A stretch of 16,118 nt of DNA, from assembly GCA_022701365.1 (NCBI GenBank), contig JAKUHH010000166.1, positions 6,812 through 22,929 of the forward strand, written 5' to 3'. The notes beneath the pieces were generated by a model. The model made no database searches. It saw only the letters and a program-made list of their open reading frames with translations, and was not told where the DNA came from. The position numbers were made by a program, and so were the translations under genes. Positions 9,327 through 16,118 of this stretch are shown piece by piece. Position 1 is the first letter of the stretch. Every line of letters starts with the position of its first letter. This DNA comes from Mycocentrospora acerina (taxonomy: Eukaryota > Ascomycota > Dothideomycetes > Pleosporales).

Positions 9327-9444
9327 ATGTTGATCACATATGACCAGAGAGCAGATAATATTACTTGCTTGGACAAATATCTACGTGCTTAATAGATTCC
9401 ACTACTCCCTTGGTCAATTCGTGTCAAAAGATGAGTCAAGATAA
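9327..9444 (+). promoter_or_regulatory. Two upstream ORFs before the bZIP gene
   Basis: ATG at 9327-9329 opens a 21-codon frame ending TAA at 9390-9392. ATG at 9340-9342 opens a 34-codon frame ending TAA at 9442-9444, so it overlaps the predicted bZIP start at 9431 out of frame. If both are in the mRNA leader they would be expected to reduce translation of the main frame. The transcription start is unknown and no convincing TATA box is visible in 9237-9430, so this is conditional. Confidence 0.3.
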
Positions 9445-11009
9445 ACGTGGAATATGGCTTGGGCTTGACTCCGACAAAGCAGTCCACCCGATTGAAAAGA
9501 AAAGAGAGCAAAATCGTGCTGCTCAACGAACATACCGTAAGTCGTTCTATAATGTTTGAGACAATGCCTACGAGCAAGCGGTGATAAAAGCTCTGCACGC
9601 CTTGAAGAGATGTTAACTGTGTTTAAAGGAAGGAATATCAAAAGGAAGATAGAGCAGTTAGAGCACCAAGTCGCCGTCCAAGCTGAACTGCTCTCACAAA
9701 CAAAGAGAAGAAGCCCCGCAAGAACGACTGAATTTCGTTTGCAAGATGATTTATCTGCAGGATACAACAGCTGTCCGTACGAAACTCTTCTAGAGCCACA
9801 AGAGGTATGAAGCTTGTTCGATAATTGGACCTAGGACACATAGCTTATGCATTATATATCAGGCCAGCGGTAAATCACACCTTCGCCCGGAACAGCCTGT
9901 AGCATCTGAGACCTCTGTGGAAGCCGGTCTCTTTGCATCTATGCTGTCTGATATTCAATATCAACATTTTGATGAGGTCGCCCAGTCACAAAACGAGAGT
10001 TTTAGAGGCACAGCAGGCACTGATGTGCCTGTGCAGAAGACGTACCCGTTTTATTGTACGATTAACATAACAAAATCTCAGTAGACTCTCTTATATTGCT
10101 TACACTACGCAGACCCTACATCCCGGACCTCATCCGCTAAGGAGGGTGTGCAAAACTCGACAGTCATCAATGATTCGAACCTGATGGAGGGCCCAGCCGA
10201 ACCATTGCAAGACAAGCAGCAACCGTCACAGTCCACACAGATTATCCTAGATGAGCCTTCACGCATGCCCATGAACTCCGATCCATTCCAGCATGGTGAG
10301 CCTAGTTTAAATATGTTCAATTTTGATGAGCAGAGAAGTCCAGGGTCTATATCGCTGTGCGAGAGCACATCACCCGAATTGCAGCAGTCTCTATCCGAAG
10401 CTACTTTGGAAAAACGTCTTGAGTACGTCATCAATTGCACGCGGCTGGCGGGATTCGAGAACGTAGATGCAGCTGTAACGGCATATTACACAGGGAAGTT
10501 CAAGGATGGAGCCATGTGCTCGGCTTCCCAGAGGCTCAGCCGAAAGAAACATCTTCCAAAGCTTCTCGAGCAGCTTAGAAGTGAGTCTGGATCTTGGAAA
10601 TCGTGGGAAGCTCATCCGTATCGTGACGAAATTCTCAAATCTGCCGAATTTCTGCTTCTCGCTGAGCTACGTCAGTCTTCTGCTTCATCGGTCGGTCGGT
10701 ACAATTCACGATTCAACCATATGAACGCAGGGGATACGGACAACTGGTGTTGCCTGTTGCAAGATGAGGTTGGTGCTTGCCTCTTGACCATTCTTATAAA
10801 TTATCCTAGGCACTCGAAACAGTTTTAACAAGCCACAGGTACCGAATTTATGGTCTTTTCTGATCACTCTATTTCAATCCAATGTACGGTCATCTTGGAA
10901 TCCGCATCGATTTGTCTTGGCTGCTGTACGGCTCTTATGTACTGCGGATGATCGCTCGCTGGATGATCTCCGCCAGAAACTTGATGAACTACTAGAGCCA
11001 CTTGTTTAA
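9431..11009 (+). CDS. bZIP transcription factor, five exons, apparently intact
   Basis: Predicted exons are 9431-9536, 9629-9804, 9863-10055, 10113-10768 and 10839-11009, giving 1302 nt, 433 residues and stop TAA. Intron donors are GTAAGT, GTATGA, GTACGA and GTTGGT; acceptors are AAAG, TCAG, GCAG and ACAG; lengths are 92, 58, 57 and 70 nt; all phases agree. Exon 1 joins exon 2 inside a textbook basic region: Asn28, Arg36 and Leu46 fit N-x7-R-x9-L (QNRAAQRTYR then KRKIEQL). The zipper is short (V50, L56, L57). Residues 257-340 carry a conserved fungal block containing AVTAYYTGKF and SWEAHPYRDEILKSAE, and residues 378-433 begin VPNLWSFL. I recall these blocks from fungal bZIP regulators. The product should be a nuclear DNA-binding dimer; its targets are unknown. 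ATG 9431 has A at -3. The last intron is the least certain because its donor is weak. The gene lies in an unmutated island between RIP-mutated transposons. Confidence 0.85.
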
Positions 11010-11448
11010 TTTAGATGGCTCCTATCGCCTTCCGTTTGAATTCGAGTTTACTGACTTTGCAGGATGATTCGTCTATTGCGCTTTGAAGGAGCATGTACCA
11101 GACAAGCAAGTGGATCAGTCCTATTGTGTGTGGCGTACTTGACATTACTTACAAAGTAAAGTAGCGAGAATCATCATTTCGTTCTTTCGTGCCTTAGATA
11201 TGTGTGACAAGAGTGCTCATTTTTTTGGCACAGGCTGCACTTCTGTGGGGTGCGCTATTTGCGCTTCGAACTCCACCAACCCCCTTCTGTCATAATTGTG
11301 TGACACGCTCCTTAACTCCAAGCGCAGTTTCCTTTACTCCAAGAGTTTCCCTCTGCTTAAGCTAAGCTGGGGCACCCACTTCTCGGCCACCATCAGAAAT
11401 CGGCCGCCCACTCTGAAGCTGGATTTCTCCAACCAAAACAATCATAAA
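11010..11448. other. Spacer between the bZIP gene and the DDE pseudogene
   Basis: Composition is ordinary. A GC-rich stretch at about 11255-11280, containing GGTGCGCTATTTGCGCTTCG, has partial similarity to the hairpin region at 12605-12622 and might mark the left end of the transposon that carried the downstream transposase. I could not define matching inverted ends. The 73-codon open frame starting at 11296 runs into the pseudogene N-terminus and is not a separate gene. Confidence 0.35.
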
Positions 11449-12575
11449 ATGAATTCCCGTGATGTGTTATTGCAAGCCGCTATTGCTGATTTAAATTCCG
11501 GCGTTTACACCAGCTAAAGATAAGCTGCACAGGCATTCTACCTTCCTCGAAGCTCGCTCCGGGATCCGATCTGTGGACGCGTCGCGCACGGGATAGCTCA
11601 TCACAGGCGCCCGGAGACTGAGCCCATATCGAGAGAAATTCCTAGTAGTGGGGACTCTCAGTGAAGCTTCTCGCGCCCAGTCGCCTACTCACGCCCAAAA
11701 ACGAAAGATAGTCACCCGGATCCTCCAAATGAACGGTGATTGCCAGCCACTCGGCTTAAGATGGATAGCTATATTCCTCCACAGGAACCCTCGGGTCAGA
11801 TCTATCATTGACCGGACTGTCGAGGTAATCCGGGCGACTGCTGAGGACCTAGCTGTAATCATTGCGTTCCTGGAGCTCTGTGAGTGCACTAGAATTGAGC
11901 TTCATATACACACAGAGGCTATAAGGAACGTAGACGAGACTGACATTGCTCTAGAAGTATGTCCAAATCAAGAGTACTCGCTAAGGCTACGAAGAAGAAA
12001 ATTTAAACAGCTACTCCAGGCAATAGAGAGTGGATATAAATCATTGGGGCAGAATCAGCCACAGGTCGGTTGCTGCGCTCTCTCGTTATATTCAAGGGGA
12101 ACCAGCTCCAGACAATATGGTTCACGCCAGAAGGAGTGCCTGACTGAATCTACACAACATTAGAGAACTGGTGGACGTCAAACAGTATAGCCACCGGGTG
12201 GCTACGCCGGATACAAGTTTTAGGTTCCACCCCGACTCTACGCGGCCATCAGCTGCTTGTTCTGGATGGCTATGGTTCACATATTGATAAATAGTTCATG
12301 TGGCTCTGCAAGCAGCACCTCGTCCACCTCCTTTTCCTACCTGCCCATACATCTCATGACCCTAGCCACTGGATCTTGTTCTATTCTCTGTTCTTAAATC
12401 ATGCTACAAGACAGAGAGTGCAGCCCTAGCAGCCTTTGATGATGCAGCTCCAGTTAAGAAGCAGCGCTTTATTGCAACGTACGCTGAAGCACAGCTGGCT
12501 GGCTTCACTGTACCACACTACGCAGGGATAGAAATGAAACTTGCGCAAAGAGATCTGCAAAGCTATATTCAATAG
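11449..12575 (+). pseudogene. Frameshifted DDE (pogo/Tc1-type) transposase, not RIP-mutated
   Basis: The relic can be followed over almost the full length of a DDE superfamily transposase. ATG 11449 opens an N-terminal helix-turn-helix (LLQAAIADLNSGVYTS; stop at 11515; then AAQAFYLPRSSLRD). The CENP-B-like second half of the DNA-binding region reads RILQMNGDCQPLGLRW at about 11720-11765. The first catalytic Asp is in NVDET near 11930, and the second is kept in LLVLDGYGSH near 12255-12280. The third region (HTSHDPSHW, near 12350) has lost the usual LQPLD. The C-terminus contains AAFDDAAPVKKQRFIATY and ends TAG at 12573-12575. At least three register changes (about 11615, 11965 and 12370) and several stops kill it. 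Codon content is normal rather than AT-shifted, so decay was by indels and ordinary substitutions. A 171-codon frame at 11648-12163 is its central part plus out-of-register sequence. Confidence 0.85.
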
Positions 12576-12602
12576 GTCAATCAATAGGATCGCGTGCTGT
12601 CA

Positions 12603-12618
12603 GTCGCAGCTTTGCGAC
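12603..12618. repeat. Small perfect hairpin
   Basis: GTCGCA and TGCGAC form a 6-bp stem around a 4-base loop. It sits 27 bp after the transposase pseudogene stop and may be part of that element's terminus. Confidence 0.4.
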
Positions 12619-12642
12619 TTCGCTAATATAGTCTCAATAACT

Positions 12643-12686
12643 TAGACAACATAGTAATACTATGTGCGAGTTTAAAATGTTGTCTA
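12643..12686. repeat. Nested inverted repeats between two transposons
   Basis: TAGACAACAT (12643-12652) and ATGTTGTCTA (12677-12686) are exact 10-bp inverted arms. Overlapping the left arm is the palindrome CATAGTA-A-TACTATG (12650-12664). The 44-bp unit ends 6 bp before the transposon tip at 12693. It could be a tiny miniature element, a transposon terminus or an insertion scar. Confidence 0.5.
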
Positions 12687-12692
12687 GGTAAC

Positions 12693-13510
12693 GTACTTGG
12701 CAGGGGAGCCGACCAGACGGGTGAGTTGACCACTCTGCCAAGACCCCACCAAAACTCCACCCTACACGCAAATGTCTTAACAATAAGATTAATTAAGACC
12801 CTTTAAGGAAGCTAAAACACAGCTTAGTCTCTAGGCTATTAAATACAATATAAATCTCTCTTTATAACACGCTAACGTACTCCACGCATAAGCAAGACAC
12901 ATAGTTAAGCAAGACACACTGCTAAGACCCTACTAAACTTCACCCCTATTATAGCCTACTACAGCGCAAACTAGCTTAAAAAGTAGTTAAACTGCATTAA
13001 ATACTACTCTATATCTACCTCTACATAATTCTAACATGTGCGCAAATTATGTCTTATCTTATTACACTATCTACAGCAATGTTAAGCAGGCTTTCTTCTA
13101 TTAGCACAACCTCTCTTACTTACTCTCTTCCTATTACTACATGCCCTAAACTCCTTTAGAGTTATTAAGTGTGCCCCTTCTTCTACTCTAAAATGTTCCT
13201 TCATTCAAAACTTACTTTCTTTTCTATAATTTTTATTATAATGTAGCTTTACTAGCTACTTAAGGCTTAGCAACCTTATATTAGGCTAATGCAAGCTTAT
13301 ACGCAACTATAGCTGTACCTTTAGTATGCATTTTAAAGGCATTAACTATTAAAGTTAGTAAGCTGTTCACATGCCTCTTAATCTGCTACTAAATAAGTGT
13401 TGATTGCAACCCTATTTGCAGAGTATTGCTAGGAGTTTAGGAGTGCTAGGGCTTATTATTAAAAAAGAGTGGTAATAAATTGCAAATGCGAATATTAAGG
13501 CCTATTATAA
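12693..13510 (-). mobile_element. 3'-end fragment of a pogo/Fot1-type transposon (copy D)
   Basis: It aligns in the same orientation with copy C from its tip (4194) to about 5240, so it corresponds to the 3' end of an element on the minus strand. Near the tip, CTTGGCAG (12696-12703) and CTGCCAAG (12735-12742) are exact inverted 8-mers that could form a terminal stem. Relative to copy C this copy keeps more C and G. It stops abruptly at about 13510, where a plus-strand element start begins. Confidence 0.65.
12872..12945 (+). repeat. Subterminal direct repeat, first copy
   Basis: It matches 13511-13585 and includes GCATAAGCAAGACACATA followed by a CTAAGAC-x-TACTAAACTTC block. The differences are mostly C/T. 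It is the shared subterminal motif of the two transposon ends in this family. Confidence 0.7.
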
Positions 13511-13585
13511 CTAACGCACTCTATGCATAAGCAAGACACATAATTAAGTAAGACACTCTGCTAAGACTTTACTAAACTTCTACCT
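13511..13585 (+). repeat. Subterminal direct repeat, second copy
   Basis: It is homologous to 12872-12945, with differences mainly C/T. A weaker third relative lies at about 6700-6740 at the start of copy A. The junction at about 13510 marks where fragment D meets copy B, possibly by recombination through this repeat. Confidence 0.65.
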
Positions 13586-14039
13586 CTCTGTACAATACTA
13601 CAACAATCACATTAGAAGAAGCCTAATAAAGAATCTAGAGTGTAGCTTGCAGTATGGGCTCTTAAACAAGACATAAATCTTACCTAACAATGTGCTGTAG
13701 CCTACTATGTTGTGCCTTAAAGCACGCTAGTCTATTAACATGCTAGACAACCTGTTTAAGTAGATATTATGCCTACTAAAAGGAGGCTAACTAATATTAA
13801 GGACGAGATAGTTATTAAGTATATACTTAACCAAGTTGCGTAAGGATTTCCCCCTTAGCTTATAGCTATTGCAGATATAGCTAATTATCTGCTTAATAAC
13901 TATAATATAGCCTATGTTAGCACAAACTAGGCTAGTACGTTTATTAGGCGCTACCTAGTGCTCTAGATAAGGTTTAATTATAAGTATAACTACTAACAAA
14001 CCTTCTGTAAAGATCCTGTAGTTATTAAAGAGTAGTTTA

Positions 14040-14699
14040 TGTTAGAAACCTTGTTACTTCACGTTACAAAGCACGTATAGTCTCTGTATAGTATACACGT
14101 ATAATAGTAGTATTTAATAGACGAATCGCTACCTTCCTAGTAACGATTTTGTAGTAGCCTATATAGCAGTCTCTGTAATGGGCTACGCCCAGTTAGGAGT
14201 CTCGGCATAAACCTCGATCCGACAAACGGCCGACAAAAACCCGGTCGCCAAGACACCCAGACTTACTAAGCCAAAACCCGCCCCAGGGCCCCCAAAGCAC
14301 AACTGGCAATGCCGGATACCCTACGGACAAAGCACGGAAACCATCCGGATACCCCGCACATACTAACAAGGAACCCAAACCTTCCCTAGGACTACCCCAG
14401 CACACCCAGCAGCACCGGACACCTTACGGACAACACACGGATACAATCTGACGAAACATAGAACACCTAAACGGGTATAAATAGATAGATACAAACAGGT
14501 TATCATAGCTATCAATTCATTCAAGTTATACCTAGCACCAGCCCTCAGGGCCTAGCCCCTTACAGTCTCTTGGTGATCCGGATGGTAACGGATACCAAGA
14601 GAGGGGTATAAGGTTCCCATAGTGCTCCGGTACTGACCACGGTGGTACTGATACCTAGGAGTAACCTCCGTTGGTCCCTATCGGGGTGCAATCCTGACA
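14040..14699 (+). mobile_element. LTR, family 3, solo, interrupted by a family 2 LTR
   Basis: It begins TGTTAG and ends CTGACA; the original start was probably TGTCAG, altered by C-to-T change. It is flanked by GTTTA at 14035-14039 and 14700-14704, a perfect 5-bp target duplication. Without the nested LTR (14174-14564) and one GTCTC copy it is 264 bp. It lies in the transposase of copy B. Its 3' 66 bp fall in the duplicated block described at 14634-15008. No internal retrotransposon region is present, consistent with recombination between two LTRs. Confidence 0.85.
14174..14564 (+). mobile_element. Solo LTR, family 2 (391 bp), nested
   Basis: It begins TGTAATG and ends CTTACA, with GTCTC on both sides (14169-14173 and 14565-14569), a perfect 5-bp target duplication. 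It aligns end to end with 1417-1805. It is the less mutated copy; most differences are C or G here against T or A in the other copy, for example the CCGACAAACGGCCGAC stretch near 14218. A 70-codon minus-strand open frame inside it (14193-14405) is not a gene. It is the youngest of three nested layers. Confidence 0.95.
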
Positions 14700-15008
14700 G
14701 TTTAAGCTAGTAGAGGGCATAAAAGCTAAGTATAGTATCCTAGACACCAACACGTACAACTTTCATAAGACAGGCTCTATAATAGGTGTTATATTATCTA
14801 AAGTAGTTGTTACATCTTTANTGACCACGGTGGTACTGATACCTAGGAGTAACCTCCGTTGGTCCCTATCGGGGTGCAATCCTGACAGTTTAAGCTAGTA
14901 GAGGGCATAAAAGCTAAGTATAGTATCCTAGACACCAACACGTACAACTTTCATAAGACAGGCTCTATAATAGGTGTTATATTATCTAAAGTAGTTGTTA
15001 CATCTTTA
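14634..15008. other. Exact 187-bp duplication around a single N, probable assembly artefact
   Basis: Positions 14634-14820 and 14822-15008 appear identical base for base, separated by one N at 14821. The duplicated block includes the end of an LTR and part of the transposase. In the surrounding RIP-mutated DNA, true old duplications show many C/T differences, so perfect identity is unexpected. Only the second copy continues the transposase frame. The simplest reading is two overlapping contig ends placed side by side across a one-base gap. Confidence 0.85.
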
Positions 15009-15440
15009 GAGCGTTCTAGACTGCTAAAATTAGTCTAGCAGGGTAACTAAGAGTAGGTAACAGTTATCTAGGGCATTAATGCAACTAGTTAGCCTATCCT
15101 ACCCTTTATTATCTTTAAGGCGTGTTACTACCTTACTCTATAGTATAAAGAGGATAATCTACCTTAGGATTAGGTTATTAAGGTCTTTAATAATAGCTAG
15201 ACAACTAATAATCTTAGTTTTAAGTAGTTGCAGCACTTTAATGCTTATACTAAGTAGCGTACTATTAAAGCTTACTAGTTACTTGTTATTATTAGCTTTA
15301 ACAGCTACATCTTGCTCTAATTCTAATGATACTATAAGGATAACAAGATAATTACCCTTTATATGCCTCTTTACTTATTACACCTTATGCAGCTACTTAA
15401 TATAGGTTGTTTTACCCCTCTAAAGAAGGCTTATAGTGTT

Positions 15441-15655
15441 TATGTGCAGGGTTAGGCAAGTTGTTTATTTTTAGGAGGAGGAGTCCAGTAGGAGCATCTT
15501 ATCTTTTATTAACGAGGTACTTTGTAGATAGTCCTTGGTAGTAGTTAGAGCTATAGCAGGAGAGTTAAGCAGTAGTAGAAAAGTAGAGTAGAGAGTTTAT
15601 ATTTGTTGCTTCTGTAATACTGTGTCTGTAGTAATGTCCTTGTCTTCCTTATAAG
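15441..15655. other. Unassigned AT-rich sequence after transposase copy B
   Basis: Similarity to the transposase ends at about 15440. A purine-rich AGGAGGAGGAG lies near 15474-15484. No protein-like frame or repeat end was identified before the putative LTR at 15656. Confidence 0.35.
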
Positions 15656-15849
15656 TGTCAGGGACCGTATGCCTTGTAGTCCCGTAGAGGATTAGGCTGG
15701 GTATCTAACTACCAATACCCCGTCCATACGGCCCTTCTACGGTGGATGTACAGGATCAGTATATATGCTTGATAGAATCCTACCTGTTCCTGCCCAATAC
15801 ACATCTACTTTATCCCTATTGTACCCTTTCACAACCGTGAAGCCTGACA
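15656..15849. mobile_element. Probable short LTR, family 4 (194 bp)
   Basis: It begins TGTCAGG and ends CCTGACA, a perfect 7-bp inverted pair with the TG...CA ends typical of LTRs. Composition is richer in G and C than the flanks. The flanking pentamers ATAAG and TCTAG do not match, so no target duplication supports it. No second copy is present in the window. It is distinct from family 3 apart from the terminal bases. Confidence 0.45.
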
Positions 15850-16066
15850 TCTAGAAGGAATTTATAAACTGCTTTATTCCTTCTACTAGGAACTAACCTA
15901 TTAGACTTTTTGTATACACCTTATCTTTTAGCTCTTTACTAAGTACTCTAACTTACGCTGCACAAAATAAACCTCTATAAGATTGCTTGAGTCTATCTAA
16001 GGACGAATATTAGAAGACGCCCTTATTTAATTAACGCGAACTATAAAAAAAGAGCTAACGTCTAGC
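15850..16066. other. Telomere-associated sequence with an inverted repeat
   Basis: This is about 215 bp of AT-rich DNA between the probable LTR and the telomere. TAGAAGGAAT (15852-15861) and ATTCCTTCTA (15876-15885) are exact 10-bp inverted arms. A minus-strand frame across about 16010-15850 is weakly protein-like with few stops, possibly a transposon relic. No telomere-linked helicase motif was seen. Confidence 0.5.
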
Positions 16067-16118
16067 TTAGGGTTAGGGTTAGGGTTAGGGTTAGGGTTAG
16101 GGTTAGGGTTAGGGTTAG
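16067..16118 (+). repeat. Telomeric TTAGGG array
   Basis: Eight perfect TTAGGG units plus TTAG run to the end of the window. The G-rich strand points outward on the plus strand, as expected at a right chromosome end. TTAGGG is the usual telomere unit of filamentous ascomycetes. Confidence 0.97.

Larger units (their letters stand above)
13511..15440 (+). mobile_element. pogo/Fot1-type transposon, copy B, 5' part, with nested LTR insertions
   Basis: It begins at a subterminal repeat (13511-13585) homologous to 12872-12945, followed about 190 bp later by a transposase start at 13769. The transposase can be followed to about 15440, where similarity is lost before its C-terminal domain. LTRs at 14040-14699 and 14174-14564 lie inside. 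The sequence from about 13700 and from 15010 to 15350 is close to copy C and more distant from copy A. Confidence 0.65.
13769..15440 (+). pseudogene. Decayed pogo/Fot1-type DDE transposase, copy B, split by LTRs
   Basis: ATG 13769 starts a frame with basic residues (MPTKRRLTNIKDE), then a helix-turn-helix region ending FIRRYLVL and FCKDPVVIKE. Stops fall at expected Gln or Trp codons; for example, a TAG replaces the Trp of the family pattern NWA. At 14039 the frame is cut by an LTR. Precise removal of the LTR and one GTTTA copy rejoins it in register to KLVEGIKAKYSIL. The catalytic half follows (NFHKTGS, then GINATS, then PFIIFKACYYL). The second catalytic Asp region reads LLVIISF, so activity is lost. 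A 90-codon open frame at 15079-15351 is in another register and is only a shadow. Confidence 0.75.

Noticed and set aside
9537..9574. A 35-38 nt first intron in the bZIP gene, joining the frame that reads LRASGDKSSARLEEM
   Set aside because: That frame can mimic bZIP spacing, but no AG gives the right join and the intron would be too short. The 92-nt intron 9537-9628 has a TTAAC branch-like site and restores the canonical spacing.
9389..9841. Minus-strand frames of 67 to 117 codons opposite the bZIP exons
   Set aside because: They are shadows of coding exons and the first intron.
12872..13585. CRISPR-like or tandem array
   Set aside because: There are only two clear copies 640 bp apart, both explained as transposon subterminal repeats.
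14193..14405. 70-codon minus-strand frame
   Set aside because: It is inside the family 2 LTR, and the same region is closed in the mutated copy at 1417-1805.
14634..15008. Genuine recent tandem duplication
   Set aside because: The single N exactly between perfect copies makes an assembly join more likely; reads are needed to be sure.
15079..15351. 90-codon plus-strand Leu/Ile/Ser-rich frame resembling a membrane protein
   Set aside because: It is an out-of-register reading of transposase copy B; the hydrophobicity comes from AT-rich mutated codons.
15850..16066. Telomere-linked RecQ helicase gene
   Set aside because: No helicase motif is readable in any frame; the stretch is too short and AT-rich.

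Overview
The window is the end of a chromosome from a filamentous ascomycete (Pezizomycotina). The right edge is a TTAGGG telomere array (16067-16118). Most of the interior is AT-rich, TpA-rich sequence in which reading frames related to transposons carry stops of the kind made by C-to-T and G-to-A change. That is the signature of repeat-induced point mutation (RIP), a genome defence known from this group. The introns of the one apparently intact gene are short (57-92 nt), as expected for such fungi. The species cannot be named from sequence alone; the RIP-rich style would suit a Dothideomycete, but that is only a guess.

Layout: 1-222 is poly-A and a trinucleotide repeat. 223-1805 holds the 3' ends of two LTR retrotransposons, each with a decayed internal frame, a purine tract and an LTR (646-932 and 1417-1805). 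1806-2208 is RIP-type relic. 2209-4190 is an island of ordinary composition with gene debris: the C-terminus of an MDR-type (zinc alcohol dehydrogenase/enoyl reductase-like) protein, and unidentified minus-strand coding relics ending next to a transposon tip. 4194-9236 is two pogo/Fot1-type DNA transposons arranged head to head; a solo LTR (6010-6293) sits in the transposase of the left one. 9237-12692 is a second ordinary-composition island. It holds a complete five-exon bZIP transcription factor gene (9431-11009, 433 aa predicted) and a frameshifted DDE transposase pseudogene (11449-12575). 12693-15440 contains two further transposon pieces; the second transposase is split by one LTR, which is itself split by another LTR. 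15656-15849 is a probable short LTR, followed by about 200 bp of telomere-associated sequence and the telomere.

How the parts relate: there is no operon or metabolic cluster here. The window is best read as subtelomeric layers. Transposons inserted, were mutated by RIP, and were then hit by LTR elements that mostly recombined to solo LTRs. Three LTRs have perfect 5-bp target duplications (CACTT, GTCTC, GTTTA), so insertion order can be read directly. The bZIP gene is the only candidate functional protein gene. A single N flanked by an exact 187-bp repeat (14634-15008) is probably an assembly artefact. I saw no tRNA, rRNA, CRISPR array or convincing novel system.
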